From positions 1,996,896 through 2,060,895 of the forward strand of contig JAJEKV010000085.1 in assembly GCA_021234155.1 (NCBI GenBank): 64,000 nt of DNA, in the 5' to 3' direction. This stretch comes from Isoetes taiwanensis. Taxonomy: Eukaryota; Streptophyta; Lycopodiopsida; Isoetales; Isoetaceae. Shown piece after piece: positions 1-12,283 of this stretch. The notes under the pieces were generated by a model. It made no database searches. It was given only the letters and a program-made list of their open reading frames with translations, and was not told the origin of the DNA. The translations under genes and the position numbers were made by a program. Each line of letters starts with the position of its first letter. The first letter of the stretch is position 1.

Positions 1-52
1 ATCTGTATTGTTCATGGTCAAATACTTTGTTACTTAATGAGTTATACGTCAG

Positions 53-919
53 ATGGAGGAAAGAATCCATCCTTCAATGAGAAGTTCATGCTTCCGTTAA
101 TAGAAGGTCTCCGTGAATTTAATGTACAAGTTTGGAACAGCAATACATTGACATTCGATGACCTTATTGGTACTGGCAGGTTAGTGCTTAAATAACTATG
201 GTCTTTAAGCAATATTTTCAGTGTGTACTTGTATCCTCTTACAGTTTTCATAATATGGCAGAGTACAGATTGAGAAGGCATTATCTTCTGGTTATGATGA
301 TAATTCATGGCATATTACATCTAGACATGGAAGGTAAGTCTCTTCCATATCCATTGGCATTTAAATTGCAGTTTGTAGAACTTTACTGATGCTTCTAAAT
401 ATAAACAGATATGCTGGAGAGCTTAGGTTGATCATGCACTTTGCTAAGGTATGTACTCATTCATATACATGTTGAAGTTTTAGGAGTGTAAAATTAATTT
501 ACGTAGATCGATTTTGCAGAAAGAAAGTACACATCATTCATCAGCACCACATCCATCCTGTGCACCAGTTCCACATGCATCACCTTATGCTCCTGCGTAT
601 AGTGCATATCCTGCACCCGCTCCTGCTCCTGCGTATAGTGCATATCCTGCACCCGCTCCTGCTCCTGCCTTTCCTCCACCAGTTCTTACTGGTTATCCAC
701 CATATGGTAACCCATATCCCACTCCATATTCACCTTATGAAGCTGCATATGCACCACCTCAACCTTCTTATCCTCCTGCGCCATCACCTGGATATGGTCC
801 CCCTCCAGCAGGATATCCTCCTTATTCAGGTAAATTCTTTGTTTTATATTTGGTTGGACTGCATTAGTATCTTAACTGCTTTTTTCTATGTTGGTAGGCT
901 ATCCTCCGCGCCCAGCTTG
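53..919 (+). CDS. SRC2-like C2-domain protein, partial, multi-exon
   Basis: This is the 3' part of a gene for a C2-domain protein with a Pro/Tyr/Ala-rich tail, the architecture of plant SRC2-like proteins (membrane-associated, Ca2+/phospholipid-binding by family). Exons fit GT..AG rules and keep frame: 53-179, 262-333, 409-448, 520-829 and probably 898-919. The first two encode the second half of a C2 domain: GGKNPSFNEKF, then a beta strand with FNVQVW, then DDLIGTGR. The third gives YAGELRLIMHFAK. The fourth encodes the low-complexity tail (PAYSAYPAPAPA twice, then many PPY/GYPP units). The start of the C2 domain lies left of the window. A typical Gly-rich C-terminus was not found beyond 919, so the 3' end is uncertain. 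Family assignment is fairly sure; the exact orthologue is not. Confidence 0.75.
576..667 (+). repeat. In-frame coding minisatellite in the SRC2-like tail
   Basis: A 36-bp unit encoding AYSAYPAPAPAP occurs twice in tandem and in frame inside exon 520-829. Its length is a multiple of three, so copy number can change without a frameshift. Confidence 0.8.
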
Positions 920-3888
920 GTAACTACGTTTGAAGTGGTTTGTGTGAAGGTGATATTGTTCTATTGTATATTTGGGAGATGAGAATTTAACAACTTTAAT
1001 TTGGTCAGGAAATTCTATAAAGAATTATGTGCTACATATAGATCATTTACCCACTTTTACAGAGCTGGAAGTAATGCATTAAAAGGAGCAACGATTCATG
1101 GGATGCCAACTGTATGTGTAATCCTGTATAATTTTTGGCATACAAACATATATTCACATGGCTGTTATTTATACTACAAATGATTTCCATTCAAATATCC
1201 TCATGTTTAGTACACATTATTACCATTTTTTTATTTATCTTTACACCATTAGTAGCTGCCATTATGAGTACTTGTCTTATTTCTAAGCCTGTATTAGGGT
1301 GGTTTTCCATGGTGGTTTTCAAAACTAATATTGATTTTCGTGTAAAGTGAAGTGAAGTTGAGACGATGTGAGAGAACGCTGGTGTTTAATCTAGCGAAGC
1401 TAAAAATCTGCCTTTTTGTTTCTAGCATATGGATTTGCAACTATTTAAGTAGAGAATGAGTTTTAATTTTTAGTGCAACAGCTCAACCTCGAGTGTCACA
1501 TTATCTAAAAGCCTATCCATGTGTTCAAATATTTGAGTTGGAACTATATTGATCTAAAAAAATGAACATCCCAGAAAAATTGGGAAATGCGATGATTGGA
1601 AAGATTTCTGTTTTGCTTTTGTCGTTCTTTGTTCTTTGCTTGTTTTGTGACTTTTGCGTGGTTTTCGAGTGATTCATAATCAATTTAGGTTCATATCATC
1701 TTTTCTTGATTAGGCTTTGCAAACATTTCTTTAGTTTTCATCGTTTTGTCTGTTTGCCACTTGCTCTTGACCAGTCTCCCCTTTGTGCTCTATGCATCTT
1801 GCAAATGGCCAAACTTTGTTCAATTCTCTATATTTTGCAGAAATTGTCATTTCAAAGTGTTGGAGGTGTGGTAGATGGCAACCATGAATCTAGATTTTCT
1901 CTTTCGGCTTCCAAAAGTTTTACTTGAACATGGTTTCTATTTTATTTTGAGCCCAGAAAATTTCGGCTATGATGCCAGAAGGTCTCCATGATTTTGCTTG
2001 TCCCTTGTCGTTGATGGAGTCCGAATGGAGCATGAAGAGCTTTCTTGAAGCACGATTTTTTAAGCTTGGAGCTGCGAACTAAGACTAGAGTTTGGCTTCG
2101 AGATGATTTCTGACCTGGAGGAATAGGGCAAGCAGCTTACACACAAATCTCACTCAATGAAGATGCACGGTAACTACACCGATTCCTTCTTTCAAATTTT
2201 TTGTGAACCTAAACTGTTGATCTGTGTCCTTTACCTATTCTTTCTGAATTAAATTTAGGCTTCCAAGTTTCTCTTTGCTGTAAGTTGGATACATTATAGC
2301 ATATTTTAATACCTTTGGTACTACAAATATAGTCGCCAAACTGCTTAAGAAATTCAAAAAATGTAAGTTGAGAGTAAATGCCAAGATGACAGGAGCGAAT
2401 ACATGAACCCAGTCAGAACTTCTATCAGTATTATATTGATAGATGCATTCATTCCTTATAATACATCCTTGGCACTCCTCAACCTTTATGGATAACTACT
2501 TTGACAAAGGGTTTAATAGCTCAAGCATCTAATTTCTTCGAAATGGTATTAGCGTGAACACCTAGGTTATAGTTATGTATTTTTTATGTAGGAAGAGGAA
2601 GTTGCACTTCAAGAAGACCATATCTTACCTTGAGATGCCCAGAGCTTATTGGAGCACAGTTGATAGATGCAAGCATATTTTCTCTTTGAAAAAGGTCCTT
2701 ACTGGCCTCAATAATTCTTTCTGCACCATACCCAACGCACAATCACAATAAAATATAGCAAGGGAGACTCTAAACCTTTGTAAAACATGCAATTTTACTT
2801 AGCCCGGGCTAAATGAATTGCATTCAGTTGAGCTCGAGGAAATAAACATCTGTATATGTTTAATTGGCAAGACACTTGAGGACACTTGATTTTTTATGCT
2901 TTGAAGCCTTTATGCGCTCATGATATAAAACTTCAATCACTGTTTGTAGATATAGGGAGTCCAATCCCAGATAACAATAGGGGATCTAGACATGTTACAT
3001 GTCTGACACCTGCATATTTCTTGCATTTTGAAATATCTTACATTTCAACGCACATGTACATATCCATTCTCTCTTCTCCACCTGTAAATTTTTGAATGAC
3101 AGAGTGTAATATTATGCTGCAGTAACATTATGGCATTTAAAATCTGTGATGGCATTTAATAATTAAAGGATTAATAATGCCTCTTCAAATGATAATAGAT
3201 GCTGATGTGAACACACATTTTTGCAAGATGATTAATATCTCATATGGTAGCGAATGGGCTATGGAATAATGGAGCAATAGTGTTGTTATTACTGATTTTG
3301 GTATTATAAGGAACGGGTTTGCTTGTTTATGAGCATGATATGTTTTTCTAATTCTACAGATCCGAACTTGGGCAGTTGTTTACCAGGCTATTTGACTATC
3401 CTTCTTGAATGTAACTTATTTCCCTTAGCTTAGATATTTGCGTTTACTAGAATATTTCAGTATCCTTCTCGAATGTGCCAAATGAAGATAATATAAGGTA
3501 AGCCTAATGTTCTCCCACGTTTATGTTGGAAATTCAAGCTAGTTTGATATTTGTTAGGTTTTCTATGCAACGAGCATCTTTTTGGATTGAAGCTTCTAAG
3601 AACAAACATTTTTATCTTGAAGGCTTTGCCGACGAACTCAAAGCAGTGATTCCATTAAAATCTTATTGATAATAATTTAAGTAGCAGAGGTGCAGTTCAT
3701 ATTTAAGTCATCTCACTGTGAATAACACTATGCTCTGCACTTTTTATTCTCAGGCATCACCCTTTGCCTGAAATCAACCCATCCTCCATATTCACGACTA
3801 GAATTTTTATGGACAATGTTTTGTCCGATGTTTTAGCGTGTCTATACCTCCATATTATAATTTTTAAATGTGTTTTTATATGGTTTCC
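920..3888. other. No recognisable gene
   Basis: AT-rich non-coding sequence. Frames are short and none matches a family I know. It may hold the remaining introns or 3' UTR of the SRC2-like gene and decayed repeats. No terminal repeats or RNA genes were seen. Confidence 0.5.
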
Positions 3889-4266
3889 CTAAAAACCCCA
3901 GTTGAATATGGCTGGACGACCTTCTGCCATCTCGCCTAAACAGCTAAGAAAAGCTTTTGAATTCGATCCTGCTCCAATCATAGGGTCAACTAAAACCACA
4001 TTGGCCCTACTAGTCTCAGAATCGGCCAATTCTGGCCCAAATCCGGATGCTCTTTGTTGGTTCAGCCGATCTGTAACTTTCCTGGGCTGCCCAATTCCCC
4101 ATCTAATATATATCTCTGGTTTATTGCCCGGCCTTCTTGAACTGCCCAAATCGGTCCTCTCTGCTCCTTTAGTATAATTTGCAGTCAGATGCATCTGCCA
4201 CCATATCCTTGTCTGGCTTGATTCTAGCCTTTCTAGCCCAATTTCGAACTTATCTGGGTCATGCAA
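3889..4266 (-). other. Unrecognised 125-codon open frame
   Basis: An ATG-initiated frame of 125 codons next to the presumed 3' LTR of the Copia-1 remnant. It has no recognised domain, signal peptide or membrane segment. A plus-strand frame of 91 codons overlaps it, so neither is strongly supported. It may be flanking or LTR sequence rather than a gene. Confidence 0.15.
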
Positions 4267-4499
4267 GCTTTCATAAGATCGATTAAACTCTTGAGCAAGT
4301 TTAAGATCTGGTTGCTTGGTGGTTGATTGTTCAATACAATCCCTAGCTTAATCCCTTTTGAGTGATTATAAAAACTTCTAGCATTCCTTTGAGCATGTTC
4401 CTTCTTATGTGTCACTCACCAATTTGTTTATGCACATACAATAATAAACTTTACAAACTTATATTGCATTCAAAACGAGCATATCTAGTGAGAAGGAAC

Positions 4500-4686
4500 C
4501 TTATTAATTTAAGCTATCAATCCCATGCAATAGATTCTTAAGTAAGGAGATTACGGAGAATATATGTAGGTGATTTTGTATTGATCAAAATGGATACATA
4601 TATACATCATAAGGGATGCGACTCTTCTTACAGTTATGACACATGGACTATTGACAACCAGGCTGACACGTCAGCGTATTATAACA
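4500..4686 (-). repeat. Start of the 3' LTR of Copia-1 (other end not located)
   Basis: Reading the minus strand, a short purine tract (GGGAGAG, 4687-4693) is followed by TGTTATAATACGC at 4686, the expected polypurine tract plus TG-starting LTR downstream of the RNase H region. The distal CA end was not identified, so the lower coordinate is nominal. Confidence 0.4.
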
Positions 4687-7075
4687 CTCTCCCATCAGGC
4701 TGGTTTCTTCCACTTTAGCTCCCATATCAGAATGTTAATCTTCTCTCGATCAAGCTGAAATTTGTCTCGTCCAAGTGACTTCGTTAACATGTCAGCTAGC
4801 ATGTCTTCATTAGAACGATTAAGTGTAGCAGCTCCATAAGACCTTGTTGAATTTTATCACGAATGAAATGATATCGTGTCTCAATGTGTCTTGTTAGATC
4901 CATGATACTTAGTTGAATAGGCTAATGCAAGCGCGCCGATTGTCACAAAAATACTTGATTAGGCTGTGTTTGTTCTTGTGACATTCCATTCAACAATGTA
5001 CCCGACCATATAAGTTCTTGAGAGTCGTCATACTAGGCTTGCAATATATTCGGATTACGTACTTGATAAGGCTACTATGGGAACATCTCTTGCTTTGCCA
5101 TATTATATTACTTCCCATCATAAATAGAAATCCTGAAGTTGATCGTCTTGTATCCAGGTCCCCAAGCCAGTCCGCATCAGTGAATCCAACCAACTTGAAG
5201 TGTCGTATATCATGTTTCTTATAAACCAAGGTATACTCTTTAGTTTCTTTTATATACCTCATGATACGCTTTACTGCTGTCCAATGTTGATGTCCAAGAT
5301 TTTCCATGAATTGACGAACCATGCCAACTGCATAACATATATCAGTTCTTGTAGACACTGCCAAATATATCAAACTTTCCACTGCATGGCGATAAGGTAC
5401 ATTCTCCAAATATTCTTGTTCTTCTTCAGTCTTAGGTGCTATATCTAAAGTGAGTCTTGCATTTTGCTCCATCGGAGTTGTTGATGGATTACTGTCTTGC
5501 ATTTAGAACTTCAATATATGTGGATTGCGATAATCTCATAAGTCCTTGTCTTCTCTCTCTTGGAATATGAATGCCAAGACAGTATGATATCTCCCCCATG
5601 TCCTTCGTATTGAACTCGGAGGACAATTGCACCCTAACTTAATTCAAAGGACTCATAGCATTGGAAATTAAGATACAATCATCCATATAGAGAGCCAAAT
5701 AAACAAATCAACTACCAAGAGCGAGGTGATACACATTGGGATCAGCTTCATTACTTTGAAAACCAAGCTGACCCAGGAAGGTGTTAATACGATCAAACCA
5801 AGCTCGAGGTGATTGGCGTAATCCATAAAGTGCTTTTCTCAATTGACACGCCAAATGCTTCTGTCCTGGCACAATATAACTTTCGAGTTGGGAAACATAG
5901 ACTTCCTCTTGAAAAATACCATGCAAGAAGGTTGTTTGCACGTCCATTTGATGTACCTCCAAACTGAATTGCAATTGCCAAGAGAGTTCTTATGGAGGGC
6001 ATTCGAACTACTGGAGAGAAGGTTTCAATAAAGTCAATACCAGCAATTTGAGAAAAGCACGCGCTACAAATCTGGCCTTATATCGCTGAATTTGACCTGC
6101 AGCATCTCTCTTAACCTTGAACAACCACTTTTTGCTTACCACTTGATGCGTCTGAGGTGATAGAACAAGCTTCCAAGTTTTGTTCTTCATAAGAGATTCA
6201 TATTCTTCGTCCATAGCTTGTTTCCATTCTTGTGCATAAAGATCGGTCAAGGCTTCATGAACATTGAGGGGTTCTTGACCATGAGTGGGGGCAACAACCA
6301 AGAGTCCTCTAGCATGCTTATGAGATGCGGAGCGAAAATTGGGCTTCAATAGCTTTTTGACTAAGATAGCTCACCGTCGGTCGAGTTACTCTCTGATGAG
6401 GCTTCACACTTCTATCCGGAGTAGGGTTGATTGTTACGGAAGATCTTCTTACACTTGCATAAGTACTTGAATGTTGGATTACATCCAAGATCTTCAATAT
6501 CGATAATATCAAGAGAAGGCGTGGGTGCCATCGGGCGATAGAGTAGAAGATGAGGTTGGGGTTGTTGGGGCAACTATCTCCAGTCTTCATCTTGAGAGCG
6601 AGAACACCCAGGTCATCCAATAAATCAACATCAAGAAATTGTCTTCCCATGATTCTTTGTACTTGCTCCCCATAAAATAAATGCTCATTAAAGACAATAT
6701 CATGGCTAATGATCAAAGTATCGGTTGCGAGAGAAAACAACCGATGAGCCTTGGACTCGCTAGAATATCCCACATGAACACACTTCTCACTTTTTATGTC
6801 GAGCTTCTTTCTCTTAGCATCAAGGATTTGTGCGTAGCCAATGCAACCAAATATGTGCAAATGACCAGATAGAAGGTTCTTGGCCCGTCCAACCTTGATA
6901 AGGGGTTTGACCATGCAAGGCACTTGTGGGCAGTCGATTGCGTAATAGGCAACGGTCATTTCTGCTTCACCCCAAATTTTAGACCAGCATGGTTGAGCAT
7001 GGTTCTAGCAATTTTCAATAAAGTTCTATTCATTCTCTCAGCGACTCCATTCTGCTAAGGGGTATAAGGGACTGC
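4687..7075 (-). mobile_element. Copia-1: truncated Ty1/copia internal region
   Basis: Minus-strand remnant of a Ty1/copia element that retains the end of integrase, reverse transcriptase and RNase H before a 3' LTR. The 5' part (5' LTR, gag, protease, start of integrase) is absent: homology stops near 7075, directly against the unrelated repeat starting at 7086. Frames are broken by several stops and shifts, so the element is dead. Confidence 0.85.
4990..7075 (-). pseudogene. Ty1/copia pol remnant (IN C-terminus, RT, RNase H)
   Basis: In coding order on the minus strand: integrase core end with QNGVAERMNRTLL (about 7065-7025, with a stop in the preceding PYTP motif); integrase C-terminus with FGCIGYAQI and VGYSSESKAHRLF (6959-6600); RT start with WKQAMDEEYESL and KWLFKVKRDAAG (6349-6008); RT fingers with QMDVQTTFLHG (5974-5708); the catalytic YMDD near 5690-5665, just after an in-frame stop; and RNase H with YLAVSTRTDICYAVG and FTDADWLGD..RRSTSG (5502-4990). 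The order IN-RT-RH is diagnostic of copia. Multiple stops and frame changes make it non-functional. Confidence 0.85.
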
Positions 7076-7085
7076 CAATTGATAT

Positions 7086-7280
7086 AGAGGACGTGGAGCC
7101 GCATGACAAGGCAAACCAATGCTCTGAGCCTGTTGCAGCCCCTGCAGACACTCCATCGCAGCCATGGCCAGATTTCATTCAACTTCACATGGAAGATGAA
7201 TCTCCTGCTGTCAATTAGCTAGTGAGCTCTCACTGTACAGTTTCTATGTTGACTTGTACATATTCTTCATCTTGTAGGTT
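7086..7280 (+). repeat. Copy 1 of a dispersed ~195-bp repeat
   Basis: This stretch recurs at 8545-8740 in the same orientation with point differences and small indels. Both copies share GTGGAGCC..CATGACAAGGC and CATTCAACTTCACATGGAAG. Read as protein, both give EPHDKANQ followed by WPDFIQLHMEDES, which looks like the end of a transposon-type ORF, but I cannot name it. Copy 1 abuts the broken 5' side of Copia-1. Confidence 0.8.
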
Positions 7281-8544
7281 TTATTGTGCTTATCGAACTT
7301 TGGTGTGGGCGATGGCGACCAAGGAGAAACGATTCTGGTACTATCGAGGGTGGAGATGTTTTACGAGGCATTTGGCTCATGGGGTATCTGGCAAGGACAG
7401 CTTGGATGCAGGTGGGCATCCTCCAGCGGGCAGTGCATGCGTGGGCTCTCTATATGCAGATGGGCGTCCTGCAGACAGTAGTGCTGTAGCAGAACGTCGG
7501 TCTATGTGGGAGGGATTCAAGCTTTCAGAGAATGCCAATTTTTCACAGCGACTCTTTTGTGGAACTTCCAAAATAAACTTGTGGAGCATGGGCGGTTTGA
7601 TAATCGTGTCCGCGGGGTGTTGATAGGCGACCATGGCAATTTGTGCAACTTTGCACATGTGTTTGAAGATAGAGGGGCACGGAAAGCAGAAATTTCTTTG
7701 GGAAGAAGCCTCTGTGGTGAAGAGTTATAAGAAAGGGCGGGATGAAGAACAAAGCGGTATGTTGGCGGGCCTCGTCTACGGATGTCGATGTCCCCGGTCG
7801 GTTATGGGGAGGAATCGATGTGTGGAATGCACTTTATGTTAGTGTTTGCATATTTCTAGATGCTAAGAGTGGTGTTGTAAGTCGGGGAGAGGGGTTACGA
7901 ATTAGATCACTGCACATTCAATGTGTGTTTAGAGTTGTGATGAGAACTCCAGAGTGTGTTTGAAGGCGAAGGCATACCTCGATTAGGGACACTCATAAGC
8001 CTCTGAGGAGGTGTTATCATTTGTAAAGGCCTGAGAAGGATACTAGGCTCCATTGCTATGAGGAATGATTGGATGCTTGTATGAAGGATCTCGGAAAGAT
8101 GCATTTTTTACCGGCACATGAAAGGAGTTACCTGGGCTTGGTTGAGAGGGAAGGAGCTATGCCAGTATGGGTGGAGATATCAAAATCATACATGACTTTG
8201 GATAATAGAAATCGATGAAGAAAGCCGCGACACTTTGTGCTTTACCATGGGCGTATAGCGAGTCTCAACTTCATTAGAAACGGTGTAGCAATGATCTTTG
8301 AGGACGAGAAATTCATTCTTAGTAGTGCATGGATTACGTAAGCCGGTGTGCCTCCATTTAGCGATAGAAGGTGGTGCATGGAGGGTCACCTTGGATCCTA
8401 ACCGCGTGACACTTCATGATGTAAAGGTCTATCATCTTTTGGTACACCACTAGGAATTATACGGTTGAGAAGATAGGAAGGAGGAGAAAATTTTGGGATG
8501 TTGATGGAGATCCCAATGGGGAAGATGGGGAAGAGGAGATAGAG
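7281..8544. other. Unrecognised DNA between two direct repeats
   Basis: Moderately GC-rich sequence with many short overlapping frames on both strands but no consistent reading frame or recognised motif. Its position between two ~195-bp direct repeats suggests the body of a decayed element. Confidence 0.35.
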
Positions 8545-8740
8545 GGCGTGGAGCCCCATGACAAGGCAAACCAATGGTGCGAGCTTGTTGCGGCCCCCTG
8601 CCAGAACACTCCATCATGGCAGTGGCCCGATTTCATTCAACTTCACATGGAAGATGAATCTCTTCTTTGTCAATTAGCTAGTGAGCTCTGGTTATGCAGT
8701 TTCTATGTTGACTTGTACATATGCTTAGTTTTTGTAGGGG
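8545..8740 (+). repeat. Copy 2 of the dispersed ~195-bp repeat
   Basis: Direct repeat of 7086-7280. Here the frame from 8548 stays open through the repeat (EPHDKANQWCELV ... IQLHMEDESLLCQLASEL), while copy 1 meets a stop after the matching MEDES. The product is unknown. Confidence 0.8.
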
Positions 8741-9513
8741 TTATGAGTCTTGTAGATGTAGTGAAGGAGGAGCCCACGAAGATCTTTGATGCAAATGGGC
8801 TCTTTCATCCGCGTTGTGGACTTGAACAACGATTTTGATGCAAAAACTAGTCGGAGAAATTCATGGTTCGCGATTTGCACCCGGCTACCGACTACTAGTC
8901 GCGGGGATCGAGAGTGCTTCCGTTCCGCGTAGATGTTGAGCTTCTTTCAAAGGAAGTGCTTTCGGTGGGATCGAGGAGTGTGAAAGAGAGTTTACGCAAC
9001 AACATCCAAAGAATGCGGGGCGTCTTGGAGTGTCTTGAAAGGGAGGACACGAAAATATCTCGGGGAGGCGTAGAAGCTTCCCAAGGTGGCCATCTGAATC
9101 TGTATGGGGCATACTTATCCGACATATTAATGCTATTGATCGACTGGATGACAACATTCTGGCACTATGAAGGCATAGACTTGTGGTGAAGAACTGGTTG
9201 CATCTACTTGGCTTCTCAATTGTCTTGTACAGCATGCTCTTCTCCTCATTGTGTGCTCTTTGTGTGAGGATTTTGTGGCCTTTTGCTTTGTACATGCGGC
9301 TTTTAACTGTTTATGTTGCTCTGTTGTTTTGTGTGCCCCATGGGAGGTGCATGTTTCATGTGACCTTTGTCTTCACAATGTGAATATAGTGCATAGTTTT
9401 TGCTTTGTATTTTTCGAAGGCAGTGTATTATATGCTTCATACTTGGTATTTTGCAATGGTTTTATGGAACTTTTAATTCTTGATCCAATGGTTTAATGCA
9501 AAAAAAAAAAAAA
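8741..9513 (+). other. Possible 3' end of a retroposed sequence with poly(A)
   Basis: No recognised coding sequence. A tract of 14 A residues ends this block (9500-9513), which could be the tail of a retroposed transcript covering the repeat-bearing DNA upstream. No target duplication was found. Confidence 0.3.
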
Positions 9514-9609
9514 GATAAGCTATGGGTTAGAAACATTCTAAAATAATGCTAATTTGCAAAGTCTAGAACCCAAATTAATTCATAATGCTAGAAACTAAAC
9601 TACTAATCA

Positions 9610-9802
9610 TATCCTATTGTTTAAATTTGGTTTTAGGGTTTCAAAAATTTTTGGAATTTTTTGTTAATTTGATTTCATAAGGTATCGAGCATTTTGGTTC
9701 TTGGGAATATCCTATTGTTTAAATTTGGTTTTTCCGGGGTTCCGAAATTTTTTTGGAATTTTTTGTTAATTTGATTTCATAAGGTTTCGAGCATTTTGGT
9801 TG
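9610..9802 (+). repeat. Tandem duplication, two ~98-bp units
   Basis: ATCCTATTGTTTAAATTTGG begins one unit at 9611 and again at 9709. Both units continue through a T-rich core to GAGCATTTTGGTT. Differences are a few substitutions. Confidence 0.85.
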
Positions 9803-9949
9803 CCGGAAAATAATTCCGATTTTACCAAAAATCGGGCAGATTTCTTTAACCTTGATTTTGGTTTTCTGATTTCCTCCTTCCAATCCGGCATGCGTATGCC
9901 ACGATAAGCGGCATGGAATTAGATAAGATCTGTCATAGATTAGAAATAG

Positions 9950-10949
9950 GATCTTATCTCCGTGGAAATCCGCCGCTGTAAGTGCTTCTGTGAATTTGGA
10001 TGGGGTTTGCTTCATAGTTTTTTAGAGGATGTGCATTTTCGTTGTTTCTATTCTTCCAGGGGTGCCTCCGTCCGGGGTTTTCATTCAACTCCGCCTCTTG
10101 GTTCATTTGTGAGCATGCAAAGGCTCAAGCATTCTCTTAGAATAATATTCTTATTTAGATATTTGCATCCGTTGTTTCTTTGGGGTTTCAGATCCATGTG
10201 ATGCAAGTTTTGGCTTGGCTCCACCTCATCTGATGGAGGGGAAGTAGAGATCGGCATGCAGGCCACGTTTTTATATCCATAGCACCATTTCTGATCGAAC
10301 TTGCAGTAGGTATGAAGATATCCTTTCTTCAGTCATCATGAAGCTTGACATTTTAACCCGATATTGATAATCATGTTTTAGGTGTTGCATGGCTATAGAA
10401 TGGTGGATATTTCACTTCCTATATTCTGGAACTCGCAAAAACAACTTAAACAGGGTTTGTACACATCTACAAGTTCTTCTGCTATACCTGTATTCTGATT
10501 TTGTGGAAGATGTGGGGTCATCTAGATCACGCTGGCAGTCTGAGTCTGCAGATGGCCGATATTGTTTGTCTCTCTCCTCACTGGTACTATTTGCTCTAGA
10601 CTTACTTACGATCTACAGCCATGGGTTTGTATCTTGCATCGGATTTGAAGACCAGGTATTGGGTTGTCAGTTCATGGTTTGTGTCTAATGCTGCCCTTAA
10701 TTTTTCAGGTCGTCATTTGAAACTGATTTGCATCACTGAAGATCCAGATGATGATGATGCCATTTCGTTTAGATGGTAATAAGCCATATCCTTGAGCTAC
10801 ATGGAAACTGAGTTTTGGTAACCCTTACAGATTTATTGCAGTTGGATTTGGTCGGCCAGAATTGTGTTTATCTGTATGGCAAGAACCATGTTGGTGTTGG
10901 TGGAGTTTCGTCTCCTGCCCTTCTGCGAGATCTACAACCTAGATCACAC
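9950..10949 (+). other. Exon-like segments of unknown identity
   Basis: Several segments are bounded by plausible splice sites, such as one starting after TTTCAG near 10191 and one ending at a GT near 10658. One frame reads SADGRYCLSLSSLVLF, another MADIVCLSPHWYYLL. No family is recognised and frames do not join cleanly, so I treat this as decayed host or captured gene sequence. Confidence 0.2.
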
Positions 10950-11110
10950 AGATGATGCAATTAATGAAAAAGCTTGAGCCAAGGGTGGTGATTATAGTGG
11001 AGCAAGACTTGAGCAGATCTGAGTCGTTTCTTAGACCTCCTCCAATTTTTGGGTGTTGCAAGTATTCACTGCTCTTGCTTCAATATTGCTAAGAGGGCAA
11101 AGTTTCCAGC
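10950..11110 (+). pseudogene. Possible GRAS-domain gene fragment
   Basis: One frame reads MMQLMKKLEPRVVIIVEQDL and continues SRSESFL. This resembles the GRAS segment in which a leucine-rich stretch leads into PKVVTVVEQ..SH..SFL. After a frame change the next residues, FTALASILLRG, resemble the following YYSALFDSLEA segment. Flanking GRAS motifs are not clear. The fragment sits just upstream of spinster-like exons, a different family, so it is probably a captured or decayed piece. Confidence 0.35.
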
Positions 11111-11300
11111 CTGGTACCAGAGTTCACTTTGCTATTTCAACTACAGGTAGTCAAGCTCAACTGCAGGTAATGGCAAAATTCATGCTGGGTAATATCTATT
11201 GTTTTGGCCCAATCTCAGCATGTAGGGCAGGCCCCTGTGTTATTGGGTTGCACTTACCTTTATCAATTAATAATTATTCCAATTTTCTTTCTTTGCACAG

Positions 11301-12283
11301 GGGTGACTTCAGATTGACATACTTTGAGGATGACATGTTATCATCTGCATTTATGGTTGGGCTACTGGTTTCATCTCCAATATTTGCCGAGCTTTCACAT
11401 CTGTGAGCCCTGCATCCTTACAGCAGACGCGTTGCATGGCCTTATGAAACATAGTTAGAGGGCGACAACTTATATTGCTCTGAGAATTTGCTAGATGTCA
11501 GTATTATTAGCGAACATGATTTTATAAGATGAGAGTCTTGATATTCCATCAACTTTGTGTTCGCGGGCACAATCCTTTTCAGGTTGATAGCAATTGGTGA
11601 TCTGTTTGGACAGTGGCAACTCTTGGCTGCGGATTTTCTATAGGCTTTTGGTCCATTACATTTTTCCGAATGTGAGGTTTATCCTTTCAAATATTTTCTG
11701 TTTACCTAACAGGTGAAAACTGGGGTAACTGATGCCTAACTTTTTTGTAAATCCAGGCTGACAGGCGTAGGTGAAGCTTCATTTGTCAGCCTTGTAGCTC
11801 CATTCATTGATGACAATGCCCGTCCTAATAAGGTAGATTAACCATCTTCGAACCTGGCTTCTTGCTTTAAGTTCTTAGTCAAATGTACTTGAATAAAATT
11901 GCAGAAACGAGCGTGGCTGTCAATTTTTTGCATGTGTATACCTGTAGGTGTTGCATTTGGCTACGTCTTTGGAGGTTAGCAATCTTCTGAAGGCCATGAT
12001 CTCCTATACCATGGTCAGCTGCCAATATTAAGGGCAGCATTAACATAATAAACATCTCTTGCCTCAATAAAAGTAGGCGATGGTAATCGAGACTATTAAA
12101 CTAATTTAGAACACTTTCTCAAAAACTACAGTGTTGTAGCTGGCAACAGTGATCTCTGCCCATGATGCCAAGGTTGTGGTTGAGCAAATGGAAGTATTTT
12201 GCAAAACCTATAAGCATTCTCTTGGATATCGTTTGGGTCACGGCAACTCAGGGTTCTGCACTACACATCCATATTCTTATTGG
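11301..12283 (+). pseudogene. Spinster-type MFS transporter, decayed
   Basis: Consecutive exons match spinster-family proteins (12-TM major-facilitator transporters; animal members move sphingolipids or lysolipids, plant substrates are less clear). Exon 11301-11402 encodes a loop then LSSAFMVGLLVSSPIFAEL; 11583-11671 encodes LIAIG then SVWTVATLGCGFSIGFWSIT; 11757-11832 encodes LTGVGEASFVSLVAPFIDD; 11905-11974 encodes KRAWLSIFCMCIPVGVAFGY plus FGG. Splice phases agree between these exons. A one-base change after LIAIG shifts the frame and creates a stop, and a further exon around 12150-12283 ending PYSYW is badly eroded. The N-terminal exon and the second half of the protein are missing. Family confidence is high; functionality is unlikely unless the shift is a sequence error. 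Confidence 0.75.
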
